From the NCBI RefSeq assembly GCF_048553715.1, contig NZ_JBLZNC010000007.1, forward strand, positions 124,001 to 188,000: 64,000 bases of DNA. The letters are read 5' to 3'. Source of the stretch: Sagittula sp048553715. Its GTDB lineage: Bacteria; Pseudomonadota; Alphaproteobacteria; Rhodobacterales; Rhodobacteraceae. The notes beneath the pieces are model-generated. The model made no database searches. It was not told the origin of the DNA and saw only the letters and a program-made list of their open reading frames with translations. The position numbers were made by a program, and so were the translations under genes. This document shows, in pieces, positions 50,572 to 59,692 of this stretch; position 1 is the stretch's first letter; the number at the start of each line of letters is the position of its first letter.

Positions 50572-51672
50572 GTGACCCGCCTTATCGACCTCGGCCTGCT
50601 GTTTTCCACCACCGGACCCTACCAGCTGATGGGGCAGGCCAGCCTTGCCGGTGCGATGAAGGCGATCTCGCAGGTGAACGCCGACAACAGTCTGGCGATC
50701 CGGTTCAATCCGGTGGCCCGTGATCCGGGTGGCGATGTCGATGCCTATGCCCCCATGTGCGAGGATATCCTGCGCTCCAGCACCGCGCGCCACGTGATCG
50801 GATGCACCACCTCATGGAGCCGCAAGGAAGTCATTCCCAGCCTCGAACGCATGGGCGGCGTGCTGTGGTATCCCACCCCTTACGAGGGGTTCGAGGCATC
50901 AGATCGCGTGGTCTATGCCCATTCCTGCCCCAACCAGCATCTGCTCCCGCTGCTGGACTACTGTTTTTCCACATTCGGCAAGCGGCTCTACCTCACCGGA
51001 TCGAATTACATCTGGGGCTGGGAGATGAACCGCATCGCGCGCGAGATCAGCGGGCGCAACGGGGCAGAGGTGTTGGGCGAACGCTATTTGCCCATCGGCT
51101 CTACCGATATCGCCCGCATCGTGGACGAGATCACCGTGCTGAAGCCCGATTTTGTCCTCAACCAACTGATCGGCCCGTCGCAATATGCGATGCTGGATGC
51201 CATCGCCGCGCTGCGGGCCAATGATGCCCATTTCACAGAGGGCCGCTGCCCCGTTTTGTCGTGCAACATGACAGAGGCAGAGCTGCCGATGTTGGGTGCG
51301 TCGGCCGAGGGTGTGATTGCCGCGGGCCCGTGGTTCAAGGACCAGTCCCCCGCACTGCCCGGCAATGAGGGGCGCGAGGATTTCGGGTCCTCCTTCGAGG
51401 CGGCGGCCCATGCGTCGGTGATGATGTTGGCGCGGCTTTTGTCACTTGCCCCCGGGGCGGATGATCTGTCCTTGCCCGATCTGCTCGCCCTGCCGGGGGC
51501 CGAGGCGGTGGGCATCAGCCCGCGCACCCACCATGTGTCGTTGCCCGTCTCCATTGCGCGGGTCGAAGGGGGCGCGTTCCGTCCCCTGCGGGTCACAGGC
51601 CCGATTGAGGGCGACCCCTATCTGACGGCAGCGCGTCAATCCGGCCAGCCGGTCTTGCGGGTGGTGACATGA
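50572..51672 (+). CDS. AmiC-like amide/urea-type ligand sensor (periplasmic-binding-protein fold, no signal peptide)
   Basis: This 366-residue protein has the type I binding-protein fold of AmiC and UrtA (LGLLFSTTGPYQLMGQASLAGA and LYLTGSNYIWGWEMNRIAREI) but lacks a signal peptide, so it stays in the cytoplasm. AmiC-type proteins bind short amides and hold the antiterminator AmiR inactive until an inducing ligand arrives, as known from Pseudomonas. The GTG start follows tggag. The stop overlaps the ANTAR gene by four bases, as in amiC-amiR pairs. Confidence 0.85.
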   Translation: MTRLIDLGLLFSTTGPYQLMGQASLAGAMKAISQVNADNSLAIRFNPVARDPGGDVDAYAPMCEDILRSSTARHVIGCTTSWSRKEVIPSLERMGGVLWYPTPYEGFEASDRVVYAHSCPNQHLLPLLDYCFSTFGKRLYLTGSNYIWGWEMNRIAREISGRNGAEVLGERYLPIGSTDIARIVDEITVLKPDFVLNQLIGPSQYAMLDAIAALRANDAHFTEGRCPVLSCNMTEAELPMLGASAEGVIAAGPWFKDQSPALPGNEGREDFGSSFEAAAHASVMMLARLLSLAPGADDLSLPDLLALPGAEAVGISPRTHHVSLPVSIARVEGGAFRPLRVTGPIEGDPYLTAARQSGQPVLRVVT

Positions 51673-52271
51673 GACGCAGGCTGTCCATTCCCGAACTGGG
51701 CGGGGCGCGCGCGGTGATCCTGCACCGTCCCCATGCCACGGTTGCCGCGCTCACACGCCAGTTGCATGCGGTTGGTCTGCAGGTCGACTGCTGCTGGCCG
51801 GATCTTCCGGCATCGGTGCATGGGGCGGATTTTCTGTTTCTCGATGTCGACACGGCCTATGACGACCAGTTCCCGTGGACTGCCGGAGAGGCCCCGCTGC
51901 CCACCATCGCCCTGATCGGGTCCGAGGCACCGGGCCGTATCGAATGGCTGATGAACTTCGGCGCCGATGCGCAGATCCTGAAACCTGTGGGGGACAATGG
52001 CGTCTATTCGGCGCTGCTGATCGCGCGTGCGACCTTTGACGCGCGGATCGGGCAGGCGGGCGAGATCGACAGCCTGCGCCGCCGCCTTGGGCAGCGCCAG
52101 ACCGTTGTGCAGGCGGTCACGCTGCTGGCTGCACGCGGCAAGACCGAAGACGAGGCCTATGAACAGCTGCGCGCCATGGCGATGGCCTGGCGCATCAGCT
52201 TCGAGGAAGCCGCCGCCCGCATCGTTGCCAAACCGGATGCCTCTGCCACAAAGGAGCGCGACAATGGTTGA
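51669..52271 (+). CDS. ANTAR-domain antitermination regulator (AmiR-like)
   Basis: This 200-residue protein has an N-terminal pseudo-receiver lacking a clear phospho-acceptor site (FLFLDVDTAYDDQFPW instead of the usual loop), a coiled-coil segment near EIDSLRRRLGQRQ, and a C-terminal ANTAR domain (VVQAVTLLAARGKTEDEAYE followed by QLRAMAMAWRISFEEAAARI). ANTAR proteins bind leader RNA and stop terminators from forming. It is coupled to the AmiC-like sensor and overlaps the first permease gene by eight bases. The likely target is the hairpin at 50501-50554. Confidence 0.85.
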   Translation: MRRRLSIPELGGARAVILHRPHATVAALTRQLHAVGLQVDCCWPDLPASVHGADFLFLDVDTAYDDQFPWTAGEAPLPTIALIGSEAPGRIEWLMNFGADAQILKPVGDNGVYSALLIARATFDARIGQAGEIDSLRRRLGQRQTVVQAVTLLAARGKTEDEAYEQLRAMAMAWRISFEEAAARIVAKPDASATKERDNG

Positions 52272-53154
52272 TGTCAGCCACGGGCCACAGCCAGTCTCGG
52301 CCCCCTCGGGCGTGCTGCGCCGCCTGCTGCGTCGCAAGCTCGCGCTGTTCGGCTTGGCCATCATTGCGATAGTGGTGGGCGGGGCCGTCTTTGCGCCATG
52401 GATCGCGCCCTTTGCCCCTGATGAGCAACTGTTCGAGGGGCTGACCCTGTTCGGCGAGCCGCTGGCCCCCAATGCGACCTTCTGGATGGGCACCGATCTG
52501 CTGGGCCGCGATCTGTTTTCCCGCATGCTCTATGGCGCGCGGACCTCGCTGATCATTGGCGTGGTGGCCAATGGGGTCGCGCTGGTCATCGGCACGCTTG
52601 TGGGCGTGCTGGCGGGGTTCCTGCGCGGCTGGTTCGGGGCCGTGCTGATGCGGTTCACCGATCTGATGATGGCCTTTCCGGCGCTGTTGCTGGCGATCTG
52701 TCTCGCGGCGATCTTTCAGCCGTCGCTTTGGATCGTCGCCATGGTGATTGCGCTGGTGAACTGGGTCCAGACCGCGCGCGTGGTCTACACCGAAACCACA
52801 TCTCTGGCGGAGCGGGAATTCATCGCCGCCGAGCGGACGCTGGGTGCCTCGCGCGGGCGCATCCTGTTTCGGCATATCCTGCCGCATCTGGTGCCGACGC
52901 TGATCGTCTGGGGCACGCTGGGGATTTCGGTGACCGTGCTGCTAGAGGCAACGCTGTCTTTCCTTGGTGTGGGGGTTCAGCCGCCAACGCCAAGCTGGGG
53001 CAACATCATCTTCGAGAACCAGACCTACTTTCAGGCCGCGCCTTGGCTGGTCTTTATCCCGGGGGCTGCGATCTTGTTGCTGGCGCTGGCATTTAATCTG
53101 GTCGGCGACGCGCTGCGCGACGTTCTGGACCCGACCCAAAGGGGGAACGACTGA
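52264..53154 (+). CDS. ABC transporter permease, DppC/OppC type
   Basis: This 296-residue inner-membrane permease has six spans and the conserved EAA loop (EFIAAERTLGASRGRILFRHILPHLVPTLI). The N-terminal OppC-type segment reads FWMGTDLLGRDLFSRMLYGART. The start overlaps the ANTAR gene and follows aaggag. It would form the membrane channel with the DppB-type subunit encoded next. Unusually, the C-type subunit comes before the B-type subunit. Confidence 0.9.
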   Translation: MVDVSHGPQPVSAPSGVLRRLLRRKLALFGLAIIAIVVGGAVFAPWIAPFAPDEQLFEGLTLFGEPLAPNATFWMGTDLLGRDLFSRMLYGARTSLIIGVVANGVALVIGTLVGVLAGFLRGWFGAVLMRFTDLMMAFPALLLAICLAAIFQPSLWIVAMVIALVNWVQTARVVYTETTSLAEREFIAAERTLGASRGRILFRHILPHLVPTLIVWGTLGISVTVLLEATLSFLGVGVQPPTPSWGNIIFENQTYFQAAPWLVFIPGAAILLLALAFNLVGDALRDVLDPTQRGND

Positions 53155-54074
53155 TGGCGGGGTATCTGACCAGACGGCTGATCCAATCCGCACTGATCCT
53201 GCTGGGGGTGAGCTTTATCACCTTTGTGTTGCTGTTTGTCCTGCCCGCCGATCCGGTGCGCCAGATTGCAGGCCGGTCGGCCACCGCGCAAACCGTGGAA
53301 AACATCCGCACGCAGCTGGGATTGGATCAACCCATGCTGGTGCAATACTGGCGCTATCTGACCGGTCTGGTCCAAGGCGACATGGGCCGCAGCTATCTGC
53401 AAAAGACCGAAGTCTCGACCCTGATCGCGGCGCGACTGCCTGCGTCGCTGCTGCTGATGGCGGGCGGGATCGCCTGCGAGCTGGTAATTGGTCTGACCCT
53501 CGGCGTGGTGGCTGCGGTCTTTCGCGGCAGACCGTTGGATCAGGGGCTGATGGTAACGTCCTTCGTTGCGGTCAGCGCGCCGCAATTCGTGGTGGGGCTG
53601 TTGCTGCTTTATGTCTTTGCAGTGCAACTGGGCTGGTTCCCTATCGGTGGATACGGGACAGCGGCGCATCTGGTGCTGCCTGCGGTGACCTTGGGCATTA
53701 TGGGGTCGGGGTGGTACTCGCGCATGATGCGGTCAAGCATGGTCGATGTGCTGCGGCAGGATTACATCCGCACCGCCCGCGCCAAGGGGCTCACCCGCGC
53801 CCGCATCCTGATGCGCCACGCGCTGCCCAACGCCATCCTGCCCATTATCGCCATGATCGGCATCGATATCGGCATTTTCATGGGCGGGATCGTCGTCGTC
53901 GAAAGCGTCTTTGGCTGGCCGGGCATCGGACAGCTCGCATGGCAGGCGATCCAGCGCGTCGACATCCCCATCATCATGGGCGTCACCATGGTCTCGGCCA
54001 CGGCCATCGTGCTGGGCAATCTACTGGCCGACCTTGCGACCCCGCTGATCGATCCGCGCATCAAGCTGCGCTGA
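53154..54074 (+). CDS. ABC transporter permease, DppB/OppB type
   Basis: This 306-residue permease has the B-type N-terminus (YLTRRLIQSALILLGVSFITF, residues about 4-24), the signature LGLDQPMLVQYWRYL and the EAA loop (DYIRTARAKGLTRARILMRHALPNAILP). Its ATG shares one base with the previous stop (TGATG). It pairs with the DppC-type subunit to take up peptides, amides or similar small nitrogen compounds. Confidence 0.92.
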   Translation: MAGYLTRRLIQSALILLGVSFITFVLLFVLPADPVRQIAGRSATAQTVENIRTQLGLDQPMLVQYWRYLTGLVQGDMGRSYLQKTEVSTLIAARLPASLLLMAGGIACELVIGLTLGVVAAVFRGRPLDQGLMVTSFVAVSAPQFVVGLLLLYVFAVQLGWFPIGGYGTAAHLVLPAVTLGIMGSGWYSRMMRSSMVDVLRQDYIRTARAKGLTRARILMRHALPNAILPIIAMIGIDIGIFMGGIVVVESVFGWPGIGQLAWQAIQRVDIPIIMGVTMVSATAIVLGNLLADLATPLIDPRIKLR

Positions 54075-54095
54075 CCCCGAGATACCAACCGGTGT

Positions 54096-54114
54096 CGCGG
54101 CATCACGGGCCGCG
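54096..54114 (+). other. Intercistronic GC hairpin before the binding-protein gene
   Basis: The arms cgcggc (54096-54101) and gccgcg (54109-54114) pair perfectly around a seven-base loop in the 78-base gap between the DppB-type and binding-protein genes. Without a T-run, it may mark a processing site that protects the downstream binding-protein message. Confidence 0.45.
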
Positions 54115-54152
54115 CTGCCTCATAACACACCAAACCGACAGGGAATAATGAT

Positions 54153-55772
54153 ATGAAAAAGTTACTTCTTTCCACAGCATTGCTGGCGGCCGGTGCATTT
54201 GCCGCACAGGCGCAGGACTACACCCCCGATCCCGACGCGACGCCGGGCGGGATGATCACCGTAACCTACAAGGACGATGTGGCCACGCTGGACCCGGCCA
54301 TCGGCTATGACTGGCAGAACTGGTCGATGATCAAATCGCTGTTCGACGGCTTGATGGATTATGTCCCCGGCACCACCGAACTGCGCCCCGGTCTGGCCTC
54401 TGCCTACGAGATCTCCGAGGACGGGACGGTCTTTACCTTTACCCTGCGCGAGGGGGTGACCTTTCACAACGGGCGCGAGATGACCGCCGAGGATGTGAAA
54501 TACTCGCTTGACCGCGTCACCACGCCGGAAACGCAATCGCCGGGCGCGGGCTTCTTTGCCTCAATCGCGGGCTTTGACGAAATCTCCAGCGGCGAGGCTG
54601 ACAGCCTGTCCGGTGTCGAGGTCGTCGATCCCATGACGGTCAAGATCACCCTGTCGCGGCCAGATGCCACCTTCCTGCATGTGATGGCGCTGAACTTTGC
54701 CTCGATCGTGCCCAAGGAAGCAGTGGACGAACATGGCACCGATTTCGGCAAGCATCCTGTCGGCACCGGCGCTTTCAAGCTGGATGAATGGTCCATTGGC
54801 CAGCGTCTGGTCTTTGCCAAGAACGAAGATTACTGGCGCGACGGTGTGCCGTATCTGGACGGTGTGACCTTCGAGGTCGGTCAAGAGCCCATTGTCGCGC
54901 TGCTGCGTCTGCAACAGGGCGAGGTCGATGTGCCCGGTGACGGCATCCCCCCCGCAAAGTTCCAAGAGGTGATGGGTGATCCCGAACAGGCCGCGCGCGT
55001 CGTCGAAGGCGGCCAGCTGCACACGGGCTACATCACGCTGAACGTGGGCATCGCGCCGCTCGACAAGCTGCCCGTGCGCGAAGCCATCAACATGGCCATC
55101 AACAAGGACCGCATCACCCAGATCATCAACGGGCGCGCGGTGCCTGCAACCCAACCGCTGCCCCCCACCATGCCCGGCTACACCGACGGCTATGACGGCT
55201 TTGCCTTTGATGTGGAGGCCGCAAAGGGCAAGCTTGAAGAGGCAGGTGTGGGCAACGGTTTCTCGACCGAGCTTTACGTGATGAACACCGACCCCAACCC
55301 GCGCATTGCGCAGGCCATCCAGCAGGATCTCAAGGCGATCGGTGTGGACGTGGACATCCGCAGCCTCGCACAGGCCAATGTGATCGAGGCCGGCGGCGCG
55401 GGCGAGGCACCGATGATCTGGTCCGGTGGCATGGCGTGGATTGCAGACTTTCCCGATCCGTCGAACTTTTACGGCCCGATCCTTGGCTGTGCCGGCGTGG
55501 GCGAGGGTGGATGGAACTGGTCCAAGTTCTGCGATGAAAGCATCGATGCCATGGCGACAGCGGCCGACAGCATGACCGATCCCTCCGCCCCTGAACGGTT
55601 GGAGATGTGGTCCGATGTCTACATGAAGGTGATGGAGCAGGCCCCGTGGGTGCCGGTGTTCAACGAGCAGCGCTACACCATGAAATCCGCGCGGATGGGC
55701 GGCGATGATGCGCTCTATGTCGATCCGGTCTCGATCCCGGTGAACTACGACTACGTGTTCGTGACAGAGTGA
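54153..55772 (+). CDS. ABC transporter substrate-binding protein, family 5 (DppA/OppA type)
   Basis: This 539-residue periplasmic protein has a signal peptide (KKLLLSTALLAAGAFAAQA). It carries family 5 features: ATLDPAIGYDWQNWSMIKSL, LREGVTFHNGREMTAEDVKYSLDRV and AFKLDEWSIGQRLVFAKNEDYW. It supplies the ligand to the two permeases. The ligand is probably an amide, short peptide or related nitrogen compound, given the acetamidase/formamidase gene four bases downstream. Confidence 0.92.
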   Translation: MKKLLLSTALLAAGAFAAQAQDYTPDPDATPGGMITVTYKDDVATLDPAIGYDWQNWSMIKSLFDGLMDYVPGTTELRPGLASAYEISEDGTVFTFTLREGVTFHNGREMTAEDVKYSLDRVTTPETQSPGAGFFASIAGFDEISSGEADSLSGVEVVDPMTVKITLSRPDATFLHVMALNFASIVPKEAVDEHGTDFGKHPVGTGAFKLDEWSIGQRLVFAKNEDYWRDGVPYLDGVTFEVGQEPIVALLRLQQGEVDVPGDGIPPAKFQEVMGDPEQAARVVEGGQLHTGYITLNVGIAPLDKLPVREAINMAINKDRITQIINGRAVPATQPLPPTMPGYTDGYDGFAFDVEAAKGKLEEAGVGNGFSTELYVMNTDPNPRIAQAIQQDLKAIGVDVDIRSLAQANVIEAGGAGEAPMIWSGGMAWIADFPDPSNFYGPILGCAGVGEGGWNWSKFCDESIDAMATAADSMTDPSAPERLEMWSDVYMKVMEQAPWVPVFNEQRYTMKSARMGGDDALYVDPVSIPVNYDYVFVTE

Positions 55773-55776
55773 TCCC

Positions 55777-56736
55777 ATGTGCAAGGCCTGTGATTACACG
55801 ATCCACGGCGCACAGCACCATTTCGGCTGGGACAACTCCGTTGCCCCGGTCGCGACGGTCGCGCCGGGAAGCACGATCTGCTTCAACTGTATGGATTCAT
55901 CGGCGGGCCAGCTTGGCCCGTCGAGCACCGTCGCCGATGTTGCCGCGCTGGATTTCGGCAAGATCAACCCCGTCAACGGTCCGATCTACATCGACGGGGC
56001 CGAGCCGGGCGACGCACTAAAGATCACGCTCGACGGGTTCGCGCCGCGCGAACAAGAGGGCTCTGCCTGGGGCTGGACGGCGAATATTCCCGGCTTTGGT
56101 CTGTTGGCGGATCAGTTCACCGATGCCGCGCTGACGATCTGGAAGTATGACGCCGCCACGATGGAACCTGCGCTTTGGGGCGATATGGGCCGCGTGCCTT
56201 TGAAACCCTTCACCGGGACCATCGGTGTGGCACAGGCGGAGCCGGGGCTGCATTCCATCGTGCCGCCGCGGCGCACGGGTGGCAATCTGGACATCCGCGA
56301 TCTGTCCACCGGTACGGAAATCTACCTGCCGGTCGAGGTCGCAGGCGCGCTGTTTTCCGTGGGCGACACCCATGCCGCCCAAGGCGACGGCGAAGTCTGC
56401 GGCACCGCCATCGAAAGCCCGATGGACGTGACGCTGACGCTGGATCTGGTCAAGGGGGCAGACCTGAAGATGCCGCGCTTTACCACGCCCGGTCCGGTGA
56501 CCCGTCATCTTGATGCCAAGGGGTATGAGGTCACTACCGGCATCGGCCCCGATCTGATGAGCGGCGCGCGCGATGCCGTGGCGGGCATGGTGGATCTGTT
56601 GTCGGCGCGCTACGGCATGTCGGCGGTGGACGCCTATATGCTGGTGTCCACCTGCGGGGATCTGCGCATTTCCGAAATCGTCGACATGCCCAACTGGGTG
56701 GTGTCCTTCTACTTTCCACGGATGGTTCTGGAATGA
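55777..56736 (+). CDS. Acetamidase/formamidase family protein
   Basis: This 319-residue enzyme belongs to the FmdA/AmdA family, which hydrolyses formamide or acetamide to ammonia and the acid. Family motifs include GDALKITLDGFAP, the SIVPPRRTGGNLDIRDLSTGTEIYLPVEV region (in two parts), LFSVGDTHAAQGDGEVCGTAIE and DAYMLVSTCGDLRISEIVD. The histidine in DTHAAQGDGEVCG and the cysteine nearby are conserved. It follows the binding-protein gene by four bases and overlaps the ATPase gene by four, so uptake and hydrolysis are coupled. Confidence 0.88.
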   Translation: MCKACDYTIHGAQHHFGWDNSVAPVATVAPGSTICFNCMDSSAGQLGPSSTVADVAALDFGKINPVNGPIYIDGAEPGDALKITLDGFAPREQEGSAWGWTANIPGFGLLADQFTDAALTIWKYDAATMEPALWGDMGRVPLKPFTGTIGVAQAEPGLHSIVPPRRTGGNLDIRDLSTGTEIYLPVEVAGALFSVGDTHAAQGDGEVCGTAIESPMDVTLTLDLVKGADLKMPRFTTPGPVTRHLDAKGYEVTTGIGPDLMSGARDAVAGMVDLLSARYGMSAVDAYMLVSTCGDLRISEIVDMPNWVVSFYFPRMVLE

Positions 56737-58514
56737 CGCAGGCCCGTAATGCGACCGCCCCCACGGGGGCGCTTGCGCCGCTTTTGTCGGTGCGTGATCT
56801 GACCGTGTCGGTCAGGGATCGCGGCGTGGTGCGCCCGCTGGTGGCGGGTCTGTCCTTTGACGTGCAGGCGGGCGAGACTCTGGCCATCGCGGGCGAAAGC
56901 GGGTCGGGCAAGTCGATCACCTCGCTCGCGCTGATGGGGCTGTTGCCCAACAACGTGACGGTCAGTTCCGGCACGGCAAAGCTGGGCGGTGTCGATCTGC
57001 CACAGCTGCCAGAGGCAGAGATGCGACGCTGGCGCGGCTCACGTGTGGCGATGATCTTTCAAGAGCCGATGACATCGCTTAACCCGGTGCACCGCATCGG
57101 CACGCAGATGATCGAGGCCTTGCAGGCCCATGACAGCCTGTCGCGTCCCGCCGCGCGTCAGGCAGCAATCGATGCGCTGACGCGGGTGCGCATATCAGAG
57201 CCCGAGCGGCGCATGTCGCAATACCCGCACGAGTTGTCCGGCGGGATGCGGCAGCGCGTTATGATCGCCATGGCGCTCGCGCTGCGCCCCGAATTGTTGA
57301 TCGCGGACGAGCCGACAACTGCGCTGGATGTCACCGTGCAGCGCGAGGTGCTGGAACTGCTGCGCGACCTGCAGGCGGAGATCGGCACGGCGATCATCCT
57401 GATCACCCATGATATGGGTGTGGTCGCGGAATATGCGGACCGCGCGGTGATCATGCGTCAGGGGCGCATGGTCGAATCCGGCACCGTGGCAGAGATCTTT
57501 ACCGCGCCCGAACACCCCTATACCCGCGATCTGCTGGCCGCTGTGCCGCGCTTGGGCGATGGCGGCAGGCGTGGCAAACCGCAGCCACCGGCCGCGCCCG
57601 TTCCCGTGGCGCGTCTTGTCAGCGCCGAGGTCGGTTTCGACATCGGGGCCAATTTCTTTGGTCGCCCGACCCACCGAGTTCACGCTGTGGAAAATATCAG
57701 TTTTGACATCCGCCCCGGCGAGACCTTTGGCCTTGTGGGGGAAAGCGGCTGTGGCAAATCCACGGTCGCAAAGGCGCTGACCGGACTGGTGCCGCACAAA
57801 GGTCATATAGAGGTCGCCGGTCAGGCGCTGAACGGGCTGACAGAGCAAGGCAGGCGCGACATCTGCCGCGATATCCAGATGGTGTTCCAAGATCCGATGG
57901 CCGCGCTGGACCCGCGCATGACCGTCGGGGACGCGGTGGCAGAGCCGCTGTTGATCCACGGCATCGGCAGTGCCGAAGATCGCCATGCCCGCGCGGCAGA
58001 GCTGTTCCAGCGCGTCGGTCTGACAAAGGCGCAGATGACCCGCTATCCGCATGAGTTTTCCGGAGGCCAACGCCAGCGTATTTGCGTGGCGCGCGCCTTG
58101 GCGCTGCGGCCCAAACTGATCATCTGCGACGAAAGCGTGTCTGCGCTGGATGTATCGGTGCAGGCGCAGGTGCTGGGCTTGCTGGATGAGCTTCAGCGCG
58201 AAACCGGTCTGTCCTACCTGTTCATCAGCCACGACATGGCGGTGGTGGAAAACGTGGTCGACCGGCTGGCGGTGATGTATCTGGGCCAGATCGTCGAGGC
58301 AGGCACCCGCGATCAGGTCTTTGGCAATCCGCAGCACAGCTACACCCGGCGTCTGCTGGAGGCCGTGCCAGTGCCGGATCCTGCGCAGCGCGGACGCGAG
58401 GTTGCGCGGTCTTCGGGGGATATCCCGTCCCCGATTCTGCCGCTTGGCCAAAAGCCCCGGCGGGTGACACTGCGCGACATCGGACAGGGGCATCTGGTGG
58501 CAGGCGAAGCCTGA
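56733..58514 (+). CDS. Fused dipeptide/amide ABC transporter ATPase (DppD-DppF type)
   Basis: This 593-residue protein contains two complete ATPase domains. The first has Walker A GESGSGKSITS, signature LSGGMRQRVMIA and Walker B LLIADEPTTALD. The second has Walker A GESGCGKSTVAK, signature FSGGQRQRICVA and Walker B LIICDESVSALD, where serine-valine replaces the usual proline-threonine. Each half ends in the oligopeptide-type HPYTR or HSYTRRLLEAVP segment. It energises the two permeases. It is the last gene of the operon. Confidence 0.92.
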   Translation: MTQARNATAPTGALAPLLSVRDLTVSVRDRGVVRPLVAGLSFDVQAGETLAIAGESGSGKSITSLALMGLLPNNVTVSSGTAKLGGVDLPQLPEAEMRRWRGSRVAMIFQEPMTSLNPVHRIGTQMIEALQAHDSLSRPAARQAAIDALTRVRISEPERRMSQYPHELSGGMRQRVMIAMALALRPELLIADEPTTALDVTVQREVLELLRDLQAEIGTAIILITHDMGVVAEYADRAVIMRQGRMVESGTVAEIFTAPEHPYTRDLLAAVPRLGDGGRRGKPQPPAAPVPVARLVSAEVGFDIGANFFGRPTHRVHAVENISFDIRPGETFGLVGESGCGKSTVAKALTGLVPHKGHIEVAGQALNGLTEQGRRDICRDIQMVFQDPMAALDPRMTVGDAVAEPLLIHGIGSAEDRHARAAELFQRVGLTKAQMTRYPHEFSGGQRQRICVARALALRPKLIICDESVSALDVSVQAQVLGLLDELQRETGLSYLFISHDMAVVENVVDRLAVMYLGQIVEAGTRDQVFGNPQHSYTRRLLEAVPVPDPAQRGREVARSSGDIPSPILPLGQKPRRVTLRDIGQGHLVAGEA

Positions 58515-58618
58515 CGCCGATTCTGCGCGCGTTTCAATCAGCCGGATGGTGCGCGCGCATCACCTTCGTTCTGCCCAAGGATTGTGCAGCGCTCATCGTC
58601 TTCATGCTTATGCAGTGA

Positions 58619-58672
58619 TTAATCGTTTAATTAAGCGTTGACCCACGGTCAGCACCCCGATTAATCGATTTA
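58619..58672 (+). promoter_or_regulatory. Two LacI-type operators and promoter upstream of the regulator
   Basis: The sequences ttaatcgtttaa (58619-58630) and ttaatcgattta (58661-58672) are near-palindromes with the central CG typical of LacI-family operators, 42 bases apart. Between them a TTGACC -35 (58638-58643) is followed after 17 bases by TTAATC as a -10, which overlaps the second operator. This suggests autorepression, perhaps by looping, of the regulator-transporter operon. Confidence 0.55.
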
Positions 58673-58687
58673 CCAAGGGGAAGCTGA

Positions 58688-59692
58688 ATGACCAGTATCA
58701 AAAGCATTGCACAGGATATGGGCGTCTCAACCGCTACGGTATCCAACGCCTTGTCAGGCAAGGGCCGCGTGTCTGTGGCCCTGGCCGACCGGATCAAGGC
58801 GCGGGCCGCCGAGCTTGGCTATCAGCCCAGCACCGCCGCACGCGCGCTGAAAACCGGCCATAGCGGAATACTCGGGCTTGTGATGCCGGATATGACAAAC
58901 CCGCTGTTTCCGCGTATCGCCCAACAGTTGTCGATTGCCGCCGAGGCGCGGGGCCTTGGCATTCTGATCGGCGATTCCCGTGGCAGCGAGGCGCGCCAGA
59001 CCGAGGCGATCAAGGCGCTGATCGGGCGCGGTGTCGACGGGCTGGTTGTTGTCCCGCAAAAGGGGACCTCTCCGGTCGTGCCCACCTTGCCATCTGTTAC
59101 CATCAACACAGGGTCGGACCCGCGCAACACCGTGTCGGCGGATCACGCGGGCGGCGGCGCGCTGGTCGGGGCCCATATCCGCGAATTGGGCCACCGTCAG
59201 GTTGTGATCCTTGGCGGCGATCCGGTGTCCGATGTGCAGCGCGACCGCGTCTCCGGCATGATTGCAGGTCTGGGGGCAGGGGTCCGGTACGATGTGGTCT
59301 GGGGCGAACATGGGCTGGTGCGGCTGCGCGGCCTTGCCCAAGAAGGTGCCAGCGCGGTGCTTGCGACCTCTGATCTTTTGGCGCTCGCGGCGCTGTCGCA
59401 ATTGCACCGTTCGGGATTTTCGGTCCCCGAGGACATCAGCCTGACAGGGTTTGACGATCTGCCCTTTGCCTCGTTCACCAATCCGCCGTTGACCAGCACG
59501 GCGCAGGACATGACGCAGATCGCGGAATGCGCGCTTGCAGCCCTGACCGGGCAGATCAGTGGCCAGCCACGGCCCGAGACCGGAAAACTGGTGCCCATGC
59601 GGCTGGTGCCGCGCGGCTCATCGACCACGGCGAAATGCCTGACCACACCAACCCCACAAACCCCAACACCCCAACAGGAGAGACTGACATGA
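58688..59692 (+). CDS. LacI-family transcriptional regulator
   Basis: This 334-residue protein has an N-terminal helix-turn-helix with hinge (TSIKSIAQDMGVSTATVSNA and YQPSTAARALKTGHSG) and a periplasmic-binding-protein-like sensor domain (LGLVMPDMTNPLFPRIAQ, SLTGFDDLPFASFTNPPLTS). It is the first gene of the transporter operon and overlaps the binding-protein gene by four bases. The inducer is probably the transported compound or a product made by the nucleoside hydrolase, such as a base or ribose. Confidence 0.92.
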   Translation: MTSIKSIAQDMGVSTATVSNALSGKGRVSVALADRIKARAAELGYQPSTAARALKTGHSGILGLVMPDMTNPLFPRIAQQLSIAAEARGLGILIGDSRGSEARQTEAIKALIGRGVDGLVVVPQKGTSPVVPTLPSVTINTGSDPRNTVSADHAGGGALVGAHIRELGHRQVVILGGDPVSDVQRDRVSGMIAGLGAGVRYDVVWGEHGLVRLRGLAQEGASAVLATSDLLALAALSQLHRSGFSVPEDISLTGFDDLPFASFTNPPLTSTAQDMTQIAECALAALTGQISGQPRPETGKLVPMRLVPRGSSTTAKCLTTPTPQTPTPQQERLT

